Source: Novosphingobium meiothermophilum
Lineage (GTDB): Bacteria; Pseudomonadota; Alphaproteobacteria; Sphingomonadales; Sphingomonadaceae
NCBI RefSeq assembly: GCF_003171715.1
Contig: NZ_QGHL01000012.1
Span: forward strand, 62,001 to 126,000
DNA length: 64,000 bases
Direction: 5' to 3'
Every line of letters starts with the position of its first letter. Within the stretch, counting starts at the first letter, position 1. The translations under genes were made by a program, and so were the position numbers. Shown here piece after piece: positions 35,526 to 47,900 of the stretch. The notes under the pieces are model-generated. The model ran no database searches and was not told where the DNA came from. It was given only the letters and a program-made list of their open reading frames with translations.

Positions 35526-36578
35526 GTGCCGCAGTGGATTGTCCGTTTGAGCATTACCCTTCTTGCCAGTGCCGCCATGCTTGCCGCGCCCGGCGCCATG
35601 GCGGATCTTCCCGGAGCTGATGCGGCAGAGCAGGGTATCTCTGCTCCGTCCCCCGATGAAGCGGCTGTTCCTCCGGTTTCCTCGCGCATTGCCCTGCCTC
35701 CGGTCGATCCGGCGGGTGCCGCGCCGTCCGCGCCGTCACTCGACGAGATCGAGCAGGACGAGGCGGCCATCGTGGTTTCCGGCCAGCGCGCGCCCCGGCA
35801 GGATCCGATGCAGGCCATCAATCAGGCATCCTATGATGCCGTGCAGGCGGTGGATGATGCGGTGATCGCGCCGCTTGCCACCGGCTATCGCAAGGCGCTG
35901 CCCGGTCCGGTCCGCACGGGGCTGCGCAATGTCCTGCGCAATCTGACCGAGCCTGTCATTGCCCTGAACTTTCTGCTCCAGCTTAAACCGGGCAAGGCGG
36001 CCGAAACCGTGGGGCGCTTTGCCGTCAACTCCACCGTGGGCATCGCCGGCCTGCTTGATGTCGCTGTCGGCAAGCCGATAAACCTTCCCTATCGGCGCAA
36101 TGGCTTCGCCTATACGCTGGGGTATTACGGCGTGGGGCCGGGGCCATACATGTTTCTGCCGCTGGTGGGGCCAACCACCGTGCGCGATGTCTTCGGGCTG
36201 ACGCTCGACCGCTTTCTGCTGCCCTTCGCCGTGGGCGGCCCCTTGCAGCATCCTGCCTATGTCATCGGCAGCTTCACCATCCGCTCGCTCGACGAGCGTG
36301 TGGAAAACGATGCGCTTTTCCGCAAGATACGCGAAGAATCAAACCCCTACGCCAGTTACCGCGAGCTTTACCTGAAGACTCGGCAGGCCGAAATCGATGC
36401 GCTGAAGGGAAAGCCCGTGGTGCTTCAGGACGAAGCGCTGCTGCCTGCGATCGTGCCAACACCGCCGCCCTTCGTGGATGCGCCGCCCCCTGCGCCGCCT
36501 GCACCGGCACACAGCGCGGCCGTGCCGGATATCGTGTTTGTTGCCGAACCCGTGGTGCAGCCGCTGCCTGAGGGCTGA
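35526..36578 (+). CDS. mlaA: MlaA (VacJ) family phospholipid-retention protein, no lipobox
   Basis: A 350-residue protein with a Sec signal peptide ending near AMA (residue 26) and the MlaA core (AINQASYDAVQAVDDAVIAP, then NFLLQLKPGKAAETVGRFAV, then LPYRRNGFAYTLGYYGVGPG). MlaA normally sits in the outer membrane as a lipoprotein, but no Cys occurs near the cleavage site. The start GTG at 35526 is only 5 codons after an in-frame stop, so a missed lipobox upstream is excluded. An IVVSGQR segment before the core looks like sphingomonad TonB boxes. The tail is Pro-rich. Confidence 0.88.
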   Translation: MPQWIVRLSITLLASAAMLAAPGAMADLPGADAAEQGISAPSPDEAAVPPVSSRIALPPVDPAGAAPSAPSLDEIEQDEAAIVVSGQRAPRQDPMQAINQASYDAVQAVDDAVIAPLATGYRKALPGPVRTGLRNVLRNLTEPVIALNFLLQLKPGKAAETVGRFAVNSTVGIAGLLDVAVGKPINLPYRRNGFAYTLGYYGVGPGPYMFLPLVGPTTVRDVFGLTLDRFLLPFAVGGPLQHPAYVIGSFTIRSLDERVENDALFRKIREESNPYASYRELYLKTRQAEIDALKGKPVVLQDEALLPAIVPTPPPFVDAPPPAPPAPAHSAAVPDIVFVAEPVVQPLPEG

Positions 36579-36665
36579 TCCACAGCCTAACGTGCGCAAG
36601 GCCATTGCGAGGCGGGCACCGGCCCCCCATATCGGATCAAAGCGCCGGGCGGCGGGCCGGGCGTG

Positions 36666-39086
<2,421 letters not shown>

Positions 39087-39216
39087 TCTGGCTGCACCGC
39101 GAAGGACAAGGCTTGCGAAAAGGTGCGACGGGGGCGGCGCGGGTGCGCTGCCCCCATCTTGTTGCACAAGGTGACAAAAGGAGCGCGCAAATGGTGGTGC
39201 TGCGCTGCTTTAACCT

Positions 39217-39246
39217 TTGACAGGGCCTTGTTTCTCGGCTCTCTTT
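39217..39246 (+). promoter_or_regulatory. Candidate promoter of the HU gene
   Basis: A perfect TTGACA at 39217-39222 is followed after 17-18 bp by a weak -10 (CTCTTT at about 39241-39246). It lies about 90 bp before the start codon. Only the -35 is convincing. Confidence 0.3.
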
Positions 39247-39334
39247 CGCGCCTCTCAAAACCCGATTCCGTCAGGTTCATTCAACGTGGCCTGGCTGCTT
39301 GAAGACGACACATAAGAACCAGGGGATTTCCGCA

Positions 39335-39607
39335 ATGAACAAGAACGATCTGATCGGCGCGGTCGCCGACATCAGCGGGCTGTCGAAAGGTGATGCCACC
39401 AAGGCTGTTGAGGCGGTTTTCGAATCGATCTCCGGCGCGCTGGCCAAGGGCGACGAAGTGCGCCTTGTCGGCTTCGGCACCTTTTCCGTGGCGAAGCGCA
39501 AGGCTTCCACCGGCCGCAACCCGCGCACGGGCGAGCCGATGGCAATCAAGGCTTCGGCCCAGCCCAAGTTCAAGGCGGGCAAGGGCCTGAAGGACGCGGT
39601 CAACTGA
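39335..39607 (+). CDS. hup: HU family DNA-binding protein
   Basis: A 90-residue HU-type nucleoid protein: MNKNDLIGAVADISGLSKGD, then GDEVRLVGFGTFSVAKRKAS, the DNA-arm segment GRNPRTGEPMAIKASAQPKF and the final KAGKGLKDAVN. ATG 39335 gives the standard N-terminus; the frame is open 12 codons further upstream but no conserved residues lie there. It is monocistronic, between lon and a clear terminator. Confidence 0.95.
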   Translation: MNKNDLIGAVADISGLSKGDATKAVEAVFESISGALAKGDEVRLVGFGTFSVAKRKASTGRNPRTGEPMAIKASAQPKFKAGKGLKDAVN

Positions 39608-39651
39608 TTGCGTGAAGGCCGCGCGTTCGCGGCACGAACAGCAAAAAGCAG

Positions 39652-39687
39652 CGGCGCCGGTCATGCAGACTGGCGCCGTGTTTTTTT
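39652..39687 (+). terminator. Rho-independent terminator after the HU gene
   Basis: A 10-bp GC-rich stem (CGGCGCCGGT at 39652-39661 with ACTGGCGCCG at 39669-39678, one G-T pair), a 7-nt loop, and a T-tract at 39681-39687. Position is 45 bp after the HU stop. Confidence 0.9.
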
Positions 39688-39731
39688 GCTGAAACCCGCC
39701 CCGGCCGATGCAGCGGTTTTTCAGGGCTACA

Positions 39732-40604
39732 TCAGGGGGTGATGCGGATCAGCGCTGTCGGCGCTTCCCTGGTCCGCGCGTTCACCTTCCAGACCAGTGC
39801 CCTGGCATTGGCCATCCCATTGGGCACAGCTGTCGGGCCTTCGTCGGTATTGTTCGCCAGAATCTCGCCATCCGTTACGATTGTCAGCACGCCGTCAAGG
39901 ACCGGCATTCCCTCACCTCCGGCCTTGGTGCTCTTCTCGTCGGCAACGGCTGTTGCCGCACCCATGAAGGGATTGCCGTTTGAGGCCGGGGTCATTGCCG
40001 GAGCCTCGATGCGCACACCGCCATCGGCGCGGCGGATCATGGTGATGAAGGGCGTTACCATCGGCAGCTTCTCCACCAGGGGGAAGCTGAAATCATGGTC
40101 GAGGCGGCCGGATACCGCATATTCCACCTCGAACCGGCCATCGCCCCTGTCGACCACCGATTTCCAGCCCTTCTGGCGGCGCAGCCGGTCGGCAAACTCG
40201 GCCGCCGCGCGCGGATCGGCCGGGTCGATGCCGCCCAGCATGGCCTTCATCATCTGGTCGTCGGACTTCTTCTTTTCGGCCGCCGCTGCCCGACTTGCGG
40301 CGATGTCCTGCTCCCACGCGCGGCGCTGTTCGGCCAGTTCCTCCTTCGAGCACTTGCGCTTTTCGCCGCTATCATCGTCGTAGCAGGGCGCCGGTTCGAA
40401 CATCTCGTTTTCACTCTTGCGACGGCCTTCCTCCTCGGCCGCCTTCGACAGGGCCAGCACGTGGATTTCGCCCTTGTAGGCAAAGCTGAAGCTGCCATCC
40501 CGGCGCAGGTCGATCTGCGACGTGAACCGACCCGGCATCAGCAGGCAGCCTGCCAGAAGCATCGTTGCCGCCACGGCGGCAGCCAGTGTGATCGAGCGCT
40601 TCAT
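39732..40604 (-). CDS. Hypothetical lipoprotein, 290 residues
   Basis: A lipoprotein signal peptide with lipobox LAGC (Cys near residue 19) is followed by an unrecognised soluble domain: SQIDLRRDGSFSFAYKGEIH, a charged, probably coiled region (EELAEQRRAWEQDIAASRAA), then DFSFPLVEKLPMVTPFITMI. The early beta segment resembles proteins that report on or bind to the envelope, but no function can be assigned. It ends next to the HU terminator and lies 32 bp below rlmB. Confidence 0.8.
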   Translation of the reverse strand: MKRSITLAAAVAATMLLAGCLLMPGRFTSQIDLRRDGSFSFAYKGEIHVLALSKAAEEEGRRKSENEMFEPAPCYDDDSGEKRKCSKEELAEQRRAWEQDIAASRAAAAEKKKSDDQMMKAMLGGIDPADPRAAAEFADRLRRQKGWKSVVDRGDGRFEVEYAVSGRLDHDFSFPLVEKLPMVTPFITMIRRADGGVRIEAPAMTPASNGNPFMGAATAVADEKSTKAGGEGMPVLDGVLTIVTDGEILANNTDEGPTAVPNGMANARALVWKVNARTREAPTALIRITP

Positions 40605-40636
40605 CGCATCCTCCCGCCTGACCCTGTCCGGGCGTG

Positions 40637-41464
40637 TCAGTTGCCGCGGGTTGCCACCGCATAGAGCGCAATCGCCGCCGCGTTCGAGACGTTAAGGCTT
40701 TCGATGGCCGAAGCAATGGGAAGCCGTGCAATCGCATCGCAGTGCTGCGCCACGTTGTGGCGCAGCCCTTCGCCCTCCGCGCCAAGCACCAGCACCACCG
40801 GGCCTGCGGGAACGGCGGAAGGAAATACGGCCTTGCCATCGCCATCAAGGCCGATGCGCCAGTAGCCTTCCTCGCTCATCCTTTCGAGCGCGCGTGCAAG
40901 GTTCACCACACGCACCCAGGGCACGATCTCCAGCGCGCCCGATGCCGATTTGGCCAGCGTTCCCGATTCCGGCGGGGCATGACGATCCTGCGTGACCAGC
41001 GCGGCGACGCCGAATGCCGCGCATGACCGCAGGATCGCGCCCACGTTGTGCGGATCGGTTACAGAATCGAGCACCACGATCGTGCGGCCGTCGGCCTCGT
41101 CCAGAATGTCGTCGAGCGCAACGTCGTCGAGCGGCGCGCAATCGAGCACCAGCCCCTGATGCGGCGCGTCCCTTGCCACCAGACGCGCAAGATCGGCGGC
41201 CTGTGCATATTCGACGGGAAGAGTGGGGGGCAGTTCGGCGTCATGATCGTCGAGCATCGCCTGAATGGCCTCGCGCGTGCCCCAAAGCTTCTTCGCATCG
41301 CGGTTGGGATTGGTGAGCGCAGCCTCCACCGCATGACGCCCCCACAGGCGCACCGATCCGGCGCTGCCCCGGCCAGAGCCGCGCCCGCCCTTGTTGCGGC
41401 CTGCGCGCCCGCGCAAGGCACGGCCTCTGGGGTTGTCGTCGTGACGGTTGCCGTTGCTGGGCAT
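40637..41464 (-). CDS. rlmB: 23S rRNA 2'-O-methyltransferase RlmB-like (TrmH/SpoU family)
   Basis: A 275-residue SPOUT methyltransferase with a basic N-terminal extension (about 35 residues, Arg/Gly-rich), the substrate-binding domain (LWGRHAVEAALTNPNRDAKK), and the knotted domain motifs DSVTDPHNVGAILRSCAAFG, VLGAEGEGLR and SLNVSNAAAIALY. It probably methylates G2251 of 23S rRNA. It is divergent from tRNA-Tyr. Confidence 0.92.
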   Translation of the reverse strand: MPSNGNRHDDNPRGRALRGRAGRNKGGRGSGRGSAGSVRLWGRHAVEAALTNPNRDAKKLWGTREAIQAMLDDHDAELPPTLPVEYAQAADLARLVARDAPHQGLVLDCAPLDDVALDDILDEADGRTIVVLDSVTDPHNVGAILRSCAAFGVAALVTQDRHAPPESGTLAKSASGALEIVPWVRVVNLARALERMSEEGYWRIGLDGDGKAVFPSAVPAGPVVLVLGAEGEGLRHNVAQHCDAIARLPIASAIESLNVSNAAAIALYAVATRGN

Positions 41465-41641
41465 GGGATTACCTTCTTTCCGGGAAGAGCGTTCAAAAAA
41501 TCATGCCGCGAATGCCAGCCTGCCCATTGACAGGCAAGCCTCCCTTCGCCAAAGGGGCCGCCACTCGGCCGGACAGTCTCGCTTGAGACTTTGAAAATCG
41601 GTTCTTTCCTTCGGGAAGACCGACACCGGCAGCACTGGTGT

Positions 41642-41727
41642 GGACAGGTGGCCGAGTGGTTAAAGGCAGCAGACTGTAAATCTGCCCGCGCAAGCGTACG
41701 CTAGTTCGAATCTAGCCCTGTCCACCA
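41642..41727 (+). tRNA. tRNA-Tyr (GTA)
   Basis: A class II tRNA with acceptor GGACAGG/CCTGTCC, anticodon GTA in the ACTGTAAAT loop, a long variable arm (CCGCGCAAGCGTACG region), T loop TTCGAAT and an encoded CCA (41725-41727). A P4-type integrase begins 197 bp downstream in the same orientation, so its 3' end is the likely attachment site of the island. Confidence 0.95.
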
Positions 41728-41840
41728 CCCCCTTATCCGCAAGCATCCACGAATGACCGTGGAAATCCCAGAAAACCTAGGGTATTCTGCACTTCTTGGC
41801 CCGCATTTGTCCGCTGCTGTTTGCATGCAGCCGGAGGCTA

Positions 41841-41920
41841 GTGTGGGAGGGATGTGGGAGTAAGTTGGCTTACTCCCACACTGCACCCCTCCCAAGGTGG
41901 GCTTGAAAGTGTGGGAGGAA
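41841..41920 (+). promoter_or_regulatory. Structured leader of the integrase gene with repeats of the ribosome site
   Basis: GTGTGGGAGG occurs at 41841-41850 and again at 41909-41918, where it forms the integrase Shine-Dalgarno. Between them a perfect 12-bp stem, TGTGGGAGTAAG (41853-41864) and CTTACTCCCACA (41869-41880), has a 4-nt loop, and CCCCTCCCA follows near 41886. The CTCCCACA arm can pair with any of the three TGTGGGAG copies including the ribosome site. This layout fits a translational switch, or arm sites for the recombinase. Confidence 0.5.
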
Positions 41921-41923
41921 GAA

Positions 41924-43135
41924 ATGGGCAAGCTCACGGCGGTAGCGGTCAAGGCAGCGATGGCGAATCCTGGCACCTATCAGGATGGCGATGGATTGGT
42001 GCTCAGGGTCGATAAGCGTGGTGGAGCCTATTGGGTCCTAAGGCTCCAGCGAGACGGCAAGCGACAGGATATCGGCTTGGGTAGCGCCAAGCAGATGACA
42101 CTCGCAGAAGCGCGGCAAAAAGCCACGGTCTTGCGTAAGGCGGTTAAGGTCGACCACCGCGATGTTCTGGCCGAGAAAAAAGACGAGGCCGCTGCCAAGG
42201 TGACGTTCCGCGCTGCCGCGACTCAGTACCACAGCGAAAACGAGGCGGGCTGGAAAAGCACGGTCTATGCGCGCCAGTGGCTCGCCAGTCTCGAAAACTA
42301 TGCCTTTCCGAAGCTGGGTGACATGCCGACGGGTAGCATCAGCAGTGCTGATATCATCGCTGTGCTGACCCCGATCTGGCAGGAAATCCCCGATACCGCC
42401 CGCCAGGTCCGCAACCGGATTTGCGCCGTGCTGGATTATTCCCACGCGAAGGGCTGGCGCTCCCGCGAGGCTCCATCGGGCAATGGCAGTCTGAAGGCGG
42501 GTCGCGGTCTGCCACGGCAAGTGAAGGTACGTGAGAATCGCAAAGCGATGCCCTATGTCGCGCTGCCCGGATTCCTCACCGCCTTACGGCGTAAGCCATC
42601 CTTCGGGCGGCTTGCGCTGGAGTTGCTCATCCTGACTGGAGTGCGCAGTCAGGAGGTCCGCCTGGCGACATGGTCTGAATTTGACCTGGAGAGCCGGTTG
42701 TGGACCATCCCCGCCGAGCACATGAAGCGAAACAAGGCGCATATCGTGCCGCTGTCTGACGAGGCTCTGGCCGTGCTTGCAAAAGCCGATGCCCTGCGGA
42801 TGTCTGAGAGCGATGTCGTGTTCCCCGGCGTGGCTGGTAAGCCTATGTCTGACATGACGCTGCTCAAGGTGCTGCGGGACATGAGCGAACCATACCACGT
42901 CCACGGCTTCCGCTCTGCGTTCACCGATTGGGCAGCAAATGAGGGCATCCCCGATGCCGTGGTAGAAGCTGCTCTCGCGCACAAGACGCCCGACGCTGTC
43001 CAGGCTGCCTATCGCCGCACAACCTATCTCGGCACACCCGACCAGCCGGGCGCCCGCGTGAAGTTGATGGCAGCTTGGGGGCGTTACTGCCTAGGGGTGG
43101 CGACGGGCGCGGACAGGGCAGCCCCGCCGGCTTGA
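41924..43135 (+). CDS. Tyrosine recombinase/integrase, P4 type
   Basis: About 403 residues: N-terminal DUF4102-like arm-binding domain (YQDGDGLVLRVDKRGGAYWV), a core-binding domain, and a catalytic domain with Arg in LTGVRSQEVRLATW, HGFRSAFTDWA (HxxR), the later His in ALAHKTPDAVQ, and the Tyr nucleophile in YRRTTYLG. ATG 41924 has a strong GGGAGGA 5 bp upstream. It mediates integration and excision at tRNA-Tyr. Confidence 0.95.
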   Translation: MGKLTAVAVKAAMANPGTYQDGDGLVLRVDKRGGAYWVLRLQRDGKRQDIGLGSAKQMTLAEARQKATVLRKAVKVDHRDVLAEKKDEAAAKVTFRAAATQYHSENEAGWKSTVYARQWLASLENYAFPKLGDMPTGSISSADIIAVLTPIWQEIPDTARQVRNRICAVLDYSHAKGWRSREAPSGNGSLKAGRGLPRQVKVRENRKAMPYVALPGFLTALRRKPSFGRLALELLILTGVRSQEVRLATWSEFDLESRLWTIPAEHMKRNKAHIVPLSDEALAVLAKADALRMSESDVVFPGVAGKPMSDMTLLKVLRDMSEPYHVHGFRSAFTDWAANEGIPDAVVEAALAHKTPDAVQAAYRRTTYLGTPDQPGARVKLMAAWGRYCLGVATGADRAAPPA

Positions 43136-43227
43136 GTGTGGGATCAGCTTACCGATGCTCTCGCGCAGCAACTGAGACGAGAGGCAAACTCTCACCTTGA
43201 GCGTCGCTCTACAATTCGGAGCGACCG

Positions 43228-43884
43228 CTAAAAGCGCCAATGGCGAAGCACTTCGCGGACATAGCCAGGAGTCTCACCATTGCGGGGAATGCCGCCTGCA
43301 CGCTCAACGGCGCCGGGACCTGCATTGTAGGCAGCTACCGCGAGGTGGACCACGCCAAACCTGTCGAGCATCTGCCGCAGGTATCGCGCTGCGCCGAAGA
43401 TGTTGGCCATTGGATCGAAGCGATTGAAGACCCCAAGCTCTTTTGCCGTAGCGGGCATCAGCTGCCCAAGGCCCGCGGCACCCGCCGGGCTGACAGCCAA
43501 AGGGTTGTAACGAGATTCTGTCCATACGAGCGCATCAAGCAGGCCCGCAGGCAATGAGTACTTCGCCTCAGCGGCATAGATGTGAGGCAAGTAGCTCGCT
43601 CGCCGAAACCCGGATGGGGCCGGCTTGGCATTGGGTTCGTATCTATATGGCAGGTTGACCCGGCTATCGTCCGCCACTGACAGGCGCGGTGCTGGGGCGG
43701 TCTGCGCGGAACGCCAGAGTCCATGCTCGACCAGTTGGAAGCCGTTTGATGCTTCCGCAATCCGAATGCCTTCGGATGGGATCGCCGCAGCGCCGTTCGT
43801 GGCTGGCGCTGCTATGTCCTGAGCACCGGCCGGGATAGCAGAAGTGATCGCGATGCTCGCGATCAAGAGAGTTCTGATTGTCAT
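43228..43884 (-). CDS. Lytic transglycosylase, SLT domain, secreted
   Basis: About 218 residues: signal peptide [20 protein letters not shown] ending near GAQ, a disordered linker, and an SLT domain with catalytic Glu in [29 protein letters not shown] and [19 protein letters not shown] 43884 has AAGGATCGAG just upstream. Such enzymes open peptidoglycan for conjugation machinery on mobile elements (VirB1-like role). Here it is transcribed against the backbone and lies between integrase and primase genes. Confidence 0.9.
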   Translation of the reverse strand: MTIRTLLIASIAITSAIPAGAQDIAAPATNGAAAIPSEGIRIAEASNGFQLVEHGLWRSAQTAPAPRLSVADDSRVNLPYRYEPNAKPAPSGFRRASYLPHIYAAEAKYSLPAGLLDALVWTESRYNPLAVSPAGAAGLGQLMPATAKELGVFNRFDPMANIFGAARYLRQMLDRFGVVHLAVAAYNAGPGAVERAGGIPRNGETPGYVREVLRHWRF

Positions 43885-44009
43885 TTCTCGATCCTTGTCT
43901 AGTCGAATCGAGTGAGAACATATAAAGAACAAGTGATGTAGGAAAACTGGATTGGCGCGAGTGCAGAGCGGAGGCTGCGCGGGGAAGGCACCTCAACCGG
44001 AGAAGGTCG

Positions 44010-44906
44010 ATGCCCCCGTTAGACAAAGTTCATCAACTCGAACGCCGCGCCCGCACGATCGTCGAAAGCCTTCAGGGTAGATGGAGTCGCGGCAAAGGCA
44101 TGTGCTGCTGCCCCGCACACGACGACCGTACCCCCTCGCTGAGTGTGACACTGGGTCGGAAAGCGATCCTGTTTCATTGCTTTGCGGGATGCTCGAATGA
44201 GGAGGTCATTGCGGCACTAGACCGCCAGGGTGTTCGCAGCTGTGACCTGTTCGATAGCTCTGGCGCCGTGGCCGCTGATCGACCGGAAAAAAGGGCCTTC
44301 AATTCCAACGCGCGGCGTTTGTGGCATTCGGCGACGGCGATCTCGGGCAGCTCTGCCGAAGGATACCTCGCGCAGCGCGGGATTCTGCGTGCCTCTGATC
44401 AGCTCCGTTATCTCGAGCGTACGCCGCTCGGACCACGCGGTGCAGTACAGTACCTCCCTGCAATGTTGGCGGCCGTCACGACTGACATCGGCATAATCGC
44501 GATACACAGGACATTTCTCGACGCGCCGAGCGCAAGGCTCGCCGCTTTCGATCGGCCGAAGCGTGCATTGGGAAGCCTCGGCTGTGGTGCAGTCAGACTT
44601 GCCCCGCCGGCCGCAGGCCGGTTGGGCCTTGCCGAAGGTATCGAAAGCGCCCTGTCAGCCATGCAGTTGTCCGGGATTCCTTGCTGGGCAACGCTCGGGA
44701 ACGAGCGGTTCGGCCTCGTCGCGATCCCGGAGAGTGTGCGCGAGCTCCACTTGTTCATCGACAATGATCCGGGAGGCGAACTCGCGGATCAGCGCGCGCG
44801 GAAGGCTTATTCTGCATCGGGCCGGGTGATCCGCTCGCGAGCGCCAGCATTGACCGGTTTCGACTGGAACGATGAACTCAAGGCGAGGCTCGCTCGGAAA
44901 ACCTGA
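44010..44906 (+). CDS. CHC2 zinc-finger/Toprim domain protein (primase-like)
   Basis: A 298-residue protein. The zinc finger uses Cys34 and His37 (CCCPAHDDRTPSLSV) with Cys57 and Cys61 (FHCFAGC). The Toprim domain has the acidic Glu in LAEGIESALSAM and the DxD in LFIDNDPGG. It is a common neighbour of the strawberry-notch gene on alphaproteobacterial integrative elements and probably functions in replication or transfer DNA processing. The polymerase core of DnaG is not recognisable. Confidence 0.88.
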   Translation: MPPLDKVHQLERRARTIVESLQGRWSRGKGMCCCPAHDDRTPSLSVTLGRKAILFHCFAGCSNEEVIAALDRQGVRSCDLFDSSGAVAADRPEKRAFNSNARRLWHSATAISGSSAEGYLAQRGILRASDQLRYLERTPLGPRGAVQYLPAMLAAVTTDIGIIAIHRTFLDAPSARLAAFDRPKRALGSLGCGAVRLAPPAAGRLGLAEGIESALSAMQLSGIPCWATLGNERFGLVAIPESVRELHLFIDNDPGGELADQRARKAYSASGRVIRSRAPALTGFDWNDELKARLARKT

Positions 44907-44915
44907 TCAGCGAGC

Positions 44916-44945
44916 CAGAGGGGAGGGGGCCTTCGGCTGATTGAG
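44916..44945 (+). promoter_or_regulatory. Purine-rich leader motif, copy A (before the methyltransferase-helicase gene)
   Basis: CAGAGGGGAGGGGGC at 44916-44930 followed by CTTCGGCTGATTGAG. The 15-mer recurs exactly at 60461-60475 before the ParB-like gene, with CTGATTGAG after it too. A small GCC/GGC hairpin is possible directly after the G-run. The distance to the start codon is 66 bp. Confidence 0.5.
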
Positions 44946-44981
44946 GCCTGCGAGACGCAGGACCTCGTCAGGAGGTTTCCC

Positions 44982-47900
44982 ATGTCCAACTCTCCCCTCG
45001 CCTTCGCATTCGATCCACCATCTCCGCCGCTTGTCGTGACGGCAGCCAACGCAATGGCGTTGCAATTGGCAGCAGGCAGCGCGCTTTCGCGCAGCGACAT
45101 CAACCGCATCATGACGGACCACTTCGGCGGAACCGATGCACTCGGGGCATGGTCAATCCGTGATGCTCACGCTGCGCTCGAGCTGGCGCAGGTTCAATAC
45201 CTGCAAGCGTTCCATCAGATCCAGCTCTCAACCCCGATCGACGAGGCGGATCAGTTCTTCTGCTGCCTCGATGACCGAATTCCGACCCAAACCAATCGCA
45301 GCGACGAGCAGATCGAATGGCAGCAATTCGCAACGCCGCCGCGCCTCGCCTGGCTCGCTGCCCGAGCTTGCGCGCTGGGTGCCGATGAGCTCGCGCTTGA
45401 ACCTTCGGCCGGTACCGGCATGCTCGCAGTCTGGGCGGCCAAAGCCGGTACGCGCCTTGCCTTGAACGAAATCTCGCCGCTGCGCCGCGACTGCCTGACA
45501 GCTGTGTTCCCGGCTGCCCGCGTGACCGGACATGATGCCGAGTTGATCGACGAATTGCTCGATCCGGCCGTTGTCCCAAGCGCCGTGCTCATGAACCCGC
45601 CCTATTCTCACGGGATCGAGCGGGGCCACAATGGCCGCACCGGCGCGAGGCATCTACGATCGGCCTGGAACCGCCTTGCCCCCGGCGGACGGCTTGTCGC
45701 GATCATGCCTGAATGGTTCGATTGCGCGCGGTTTCTGGCCGGGGCGAAGGGGCCAGTGTCGTTGCGGCTCAATGCCGCGGTCGAACGTGCCTTCTTCAAG
45801 AATGGCACCGGGATCACCACGCGACTGCTGGTTCTCGATAAGGTGGAAGGCGCGAACGAGCCCGTCGCTATTCGCACGAACGCGTTCCGCCAGCTGGTCG
45901 ATCTTGTCGATGCTTTGCCGGCTCGCGCCAGCTTGGAGGCTGTTACTGAGCAATCAAGCCTTCCGGCTCGTGCGCCGTTTCGCCTGGTGGCGGTGCCGCG
46001 TAGGCCGCTGCCGACACCAGCCAGGGTCACGCCTGCAGCATCCGCCATCGGGAGGCTCACCTACCAGTCACTCGAAGTACCTGCACCGCTTGCGCCCCAG
46101 GTCGGGCACTATCTGCCCTATCGTCCCAGCAGGATCGTGATCGACGGTGCGGCCGAGCATCCGACACCACTCGTTGAGTCCGTCGCCATGGGCTCGATCG
46201 CTGCACCGATGCCCGAAGCTGTGCCGCAGCTACCCGAAGGGTTGGTCGCCAAGGGCCTGCTGTCTGCTGCCCAGGCAGAGACGCTCATCTACGCTTCAAG
46301 CGCCCATGCGCGCGATCTTCCCGGGCGGTTCGAGCCGGAGGATAAAGGCTGCTCGTTCAAGGCATCGGCGGAGGGCCAGGTCTATCGCCAGGGCTATTTT
46401 CTTGGCGATGGCACAGGCGCCGGCAAGGGCCGTCAGGTTGCGAGCGTCATTCTCGATCGCTGGGTGCGCGGTGAACGCTGCCATATCTGGATTTCGAAGA
46501 ACGAGGCGCTGCTAGAAGATGCCCGGCGTGACTGGGCTGCGCTTGGTGGTCTGCCGATCGACATCCAGCCTCTGGCTTCCTGGAAACTCGGCAGCCCCAT
46601 CGCCATGCGAGAGGGCATTCTCTTCGTGACCTACCCGACCCTGCGTTCGGGCCGAAACGATGCAACCCGCCTCGATCAGATCCTGGCATGGGCGGGCGAC
46701 GACTTCGACGGTGTCATCGTGTTCGACGAGGCGCACGCCATGGCCAATGCCGCTGGCGGGGAAGGATCGCGCGGCAAGGTCAAGGGATCGGAGCAGGGTA
46801 TCGCTGGAGTGCGCCTGCAAAACCTCCTGCCCCGCGCACGGGTGCTATATGCCTCGGCAACAGGCGCGTCCGACGTCAACAATTTGGCATATGCGACGCG
46901 CCTTGGGCTGTGGGGGCCGGAAACCGCCTTCGCCAATCGCGAGGCCTTCGTCGCCGACATTCGTGACGGCGGAATCGCAGCGATGGAGCTGGTCGCACGG
47001 GACCTCAAGTCGCTCGGTCTCTACACCGCGCGCGCATTGTCCTTCGCCGGCGTCGAATACGAGATCCTCGAGCATAGCCTGACCGAGGATCAGATCGCGG
47101 TCTATGATGCCTATGCTGAGGCCTGGGCGATCATCCATGCCAACCTGAGCGACGCGCTGGAGGCCACGCGGATCGTCGACAGCGAAACCGGCGGGACGCT
47201 CAACTCCGGTGCCAAGTCCGCAGCGCTCTCGATCTTCGAGGGAACCAAGCAGCGCTTCTTCGCGCAGCTGCTTCTGTCGATGAAGCTGCCCAGCCTGTTA
47301 CCAGCTATCGACGCTGCGATTGCTGACGGGCACGCGGTAGTCGTCCAGTTGGTCTCAACGGCAGAAGCCATGCTCAACCGCCGGCTTGCCGAACTTTCGG
47401 ACGAGGAACGCGAAGCGCCGGAGATCGACCTGTCCCCGCGGGAATATGTGATCGACTACCTCGGCAAGAGCTTTCCTGTCCGGCTGATGGCCGTCTTCAC
47501 CGATGAAAACGGCAATCCTCGCTCAGAGCCGATGAGCGACGAGCAAGGCGCGCCGGTGCTGTGCCGATCAGCACTCGCTGCGCGCGACCGGATGATCGAG
47601 CAGCTCTGCGCCTTACCGCCGATTGCCACCGCGCTCGATGCCATCATCGAACGCTTCGGCGTCGATCAGGTGGCGGAAGTCACTGGTCGCACGCGCCGGC
47701 TTATTCTCGGGCATGAGGGTCGTCAGAAACTTCAATCGCGCTCGCCGCGAGCCAATGTGGCCGAAACCCAGGCATTCATGGACGGGGCCAAGCGCATCCT
47801 TGTCTTTTCCGACGCCGGGGGAACCGGACGCAGCTACCATGCCGATCTCGCTGCGAAGAACCAGGCCCGCCGCGTCCATTTTCTGCTCGAGCCAGGATGG

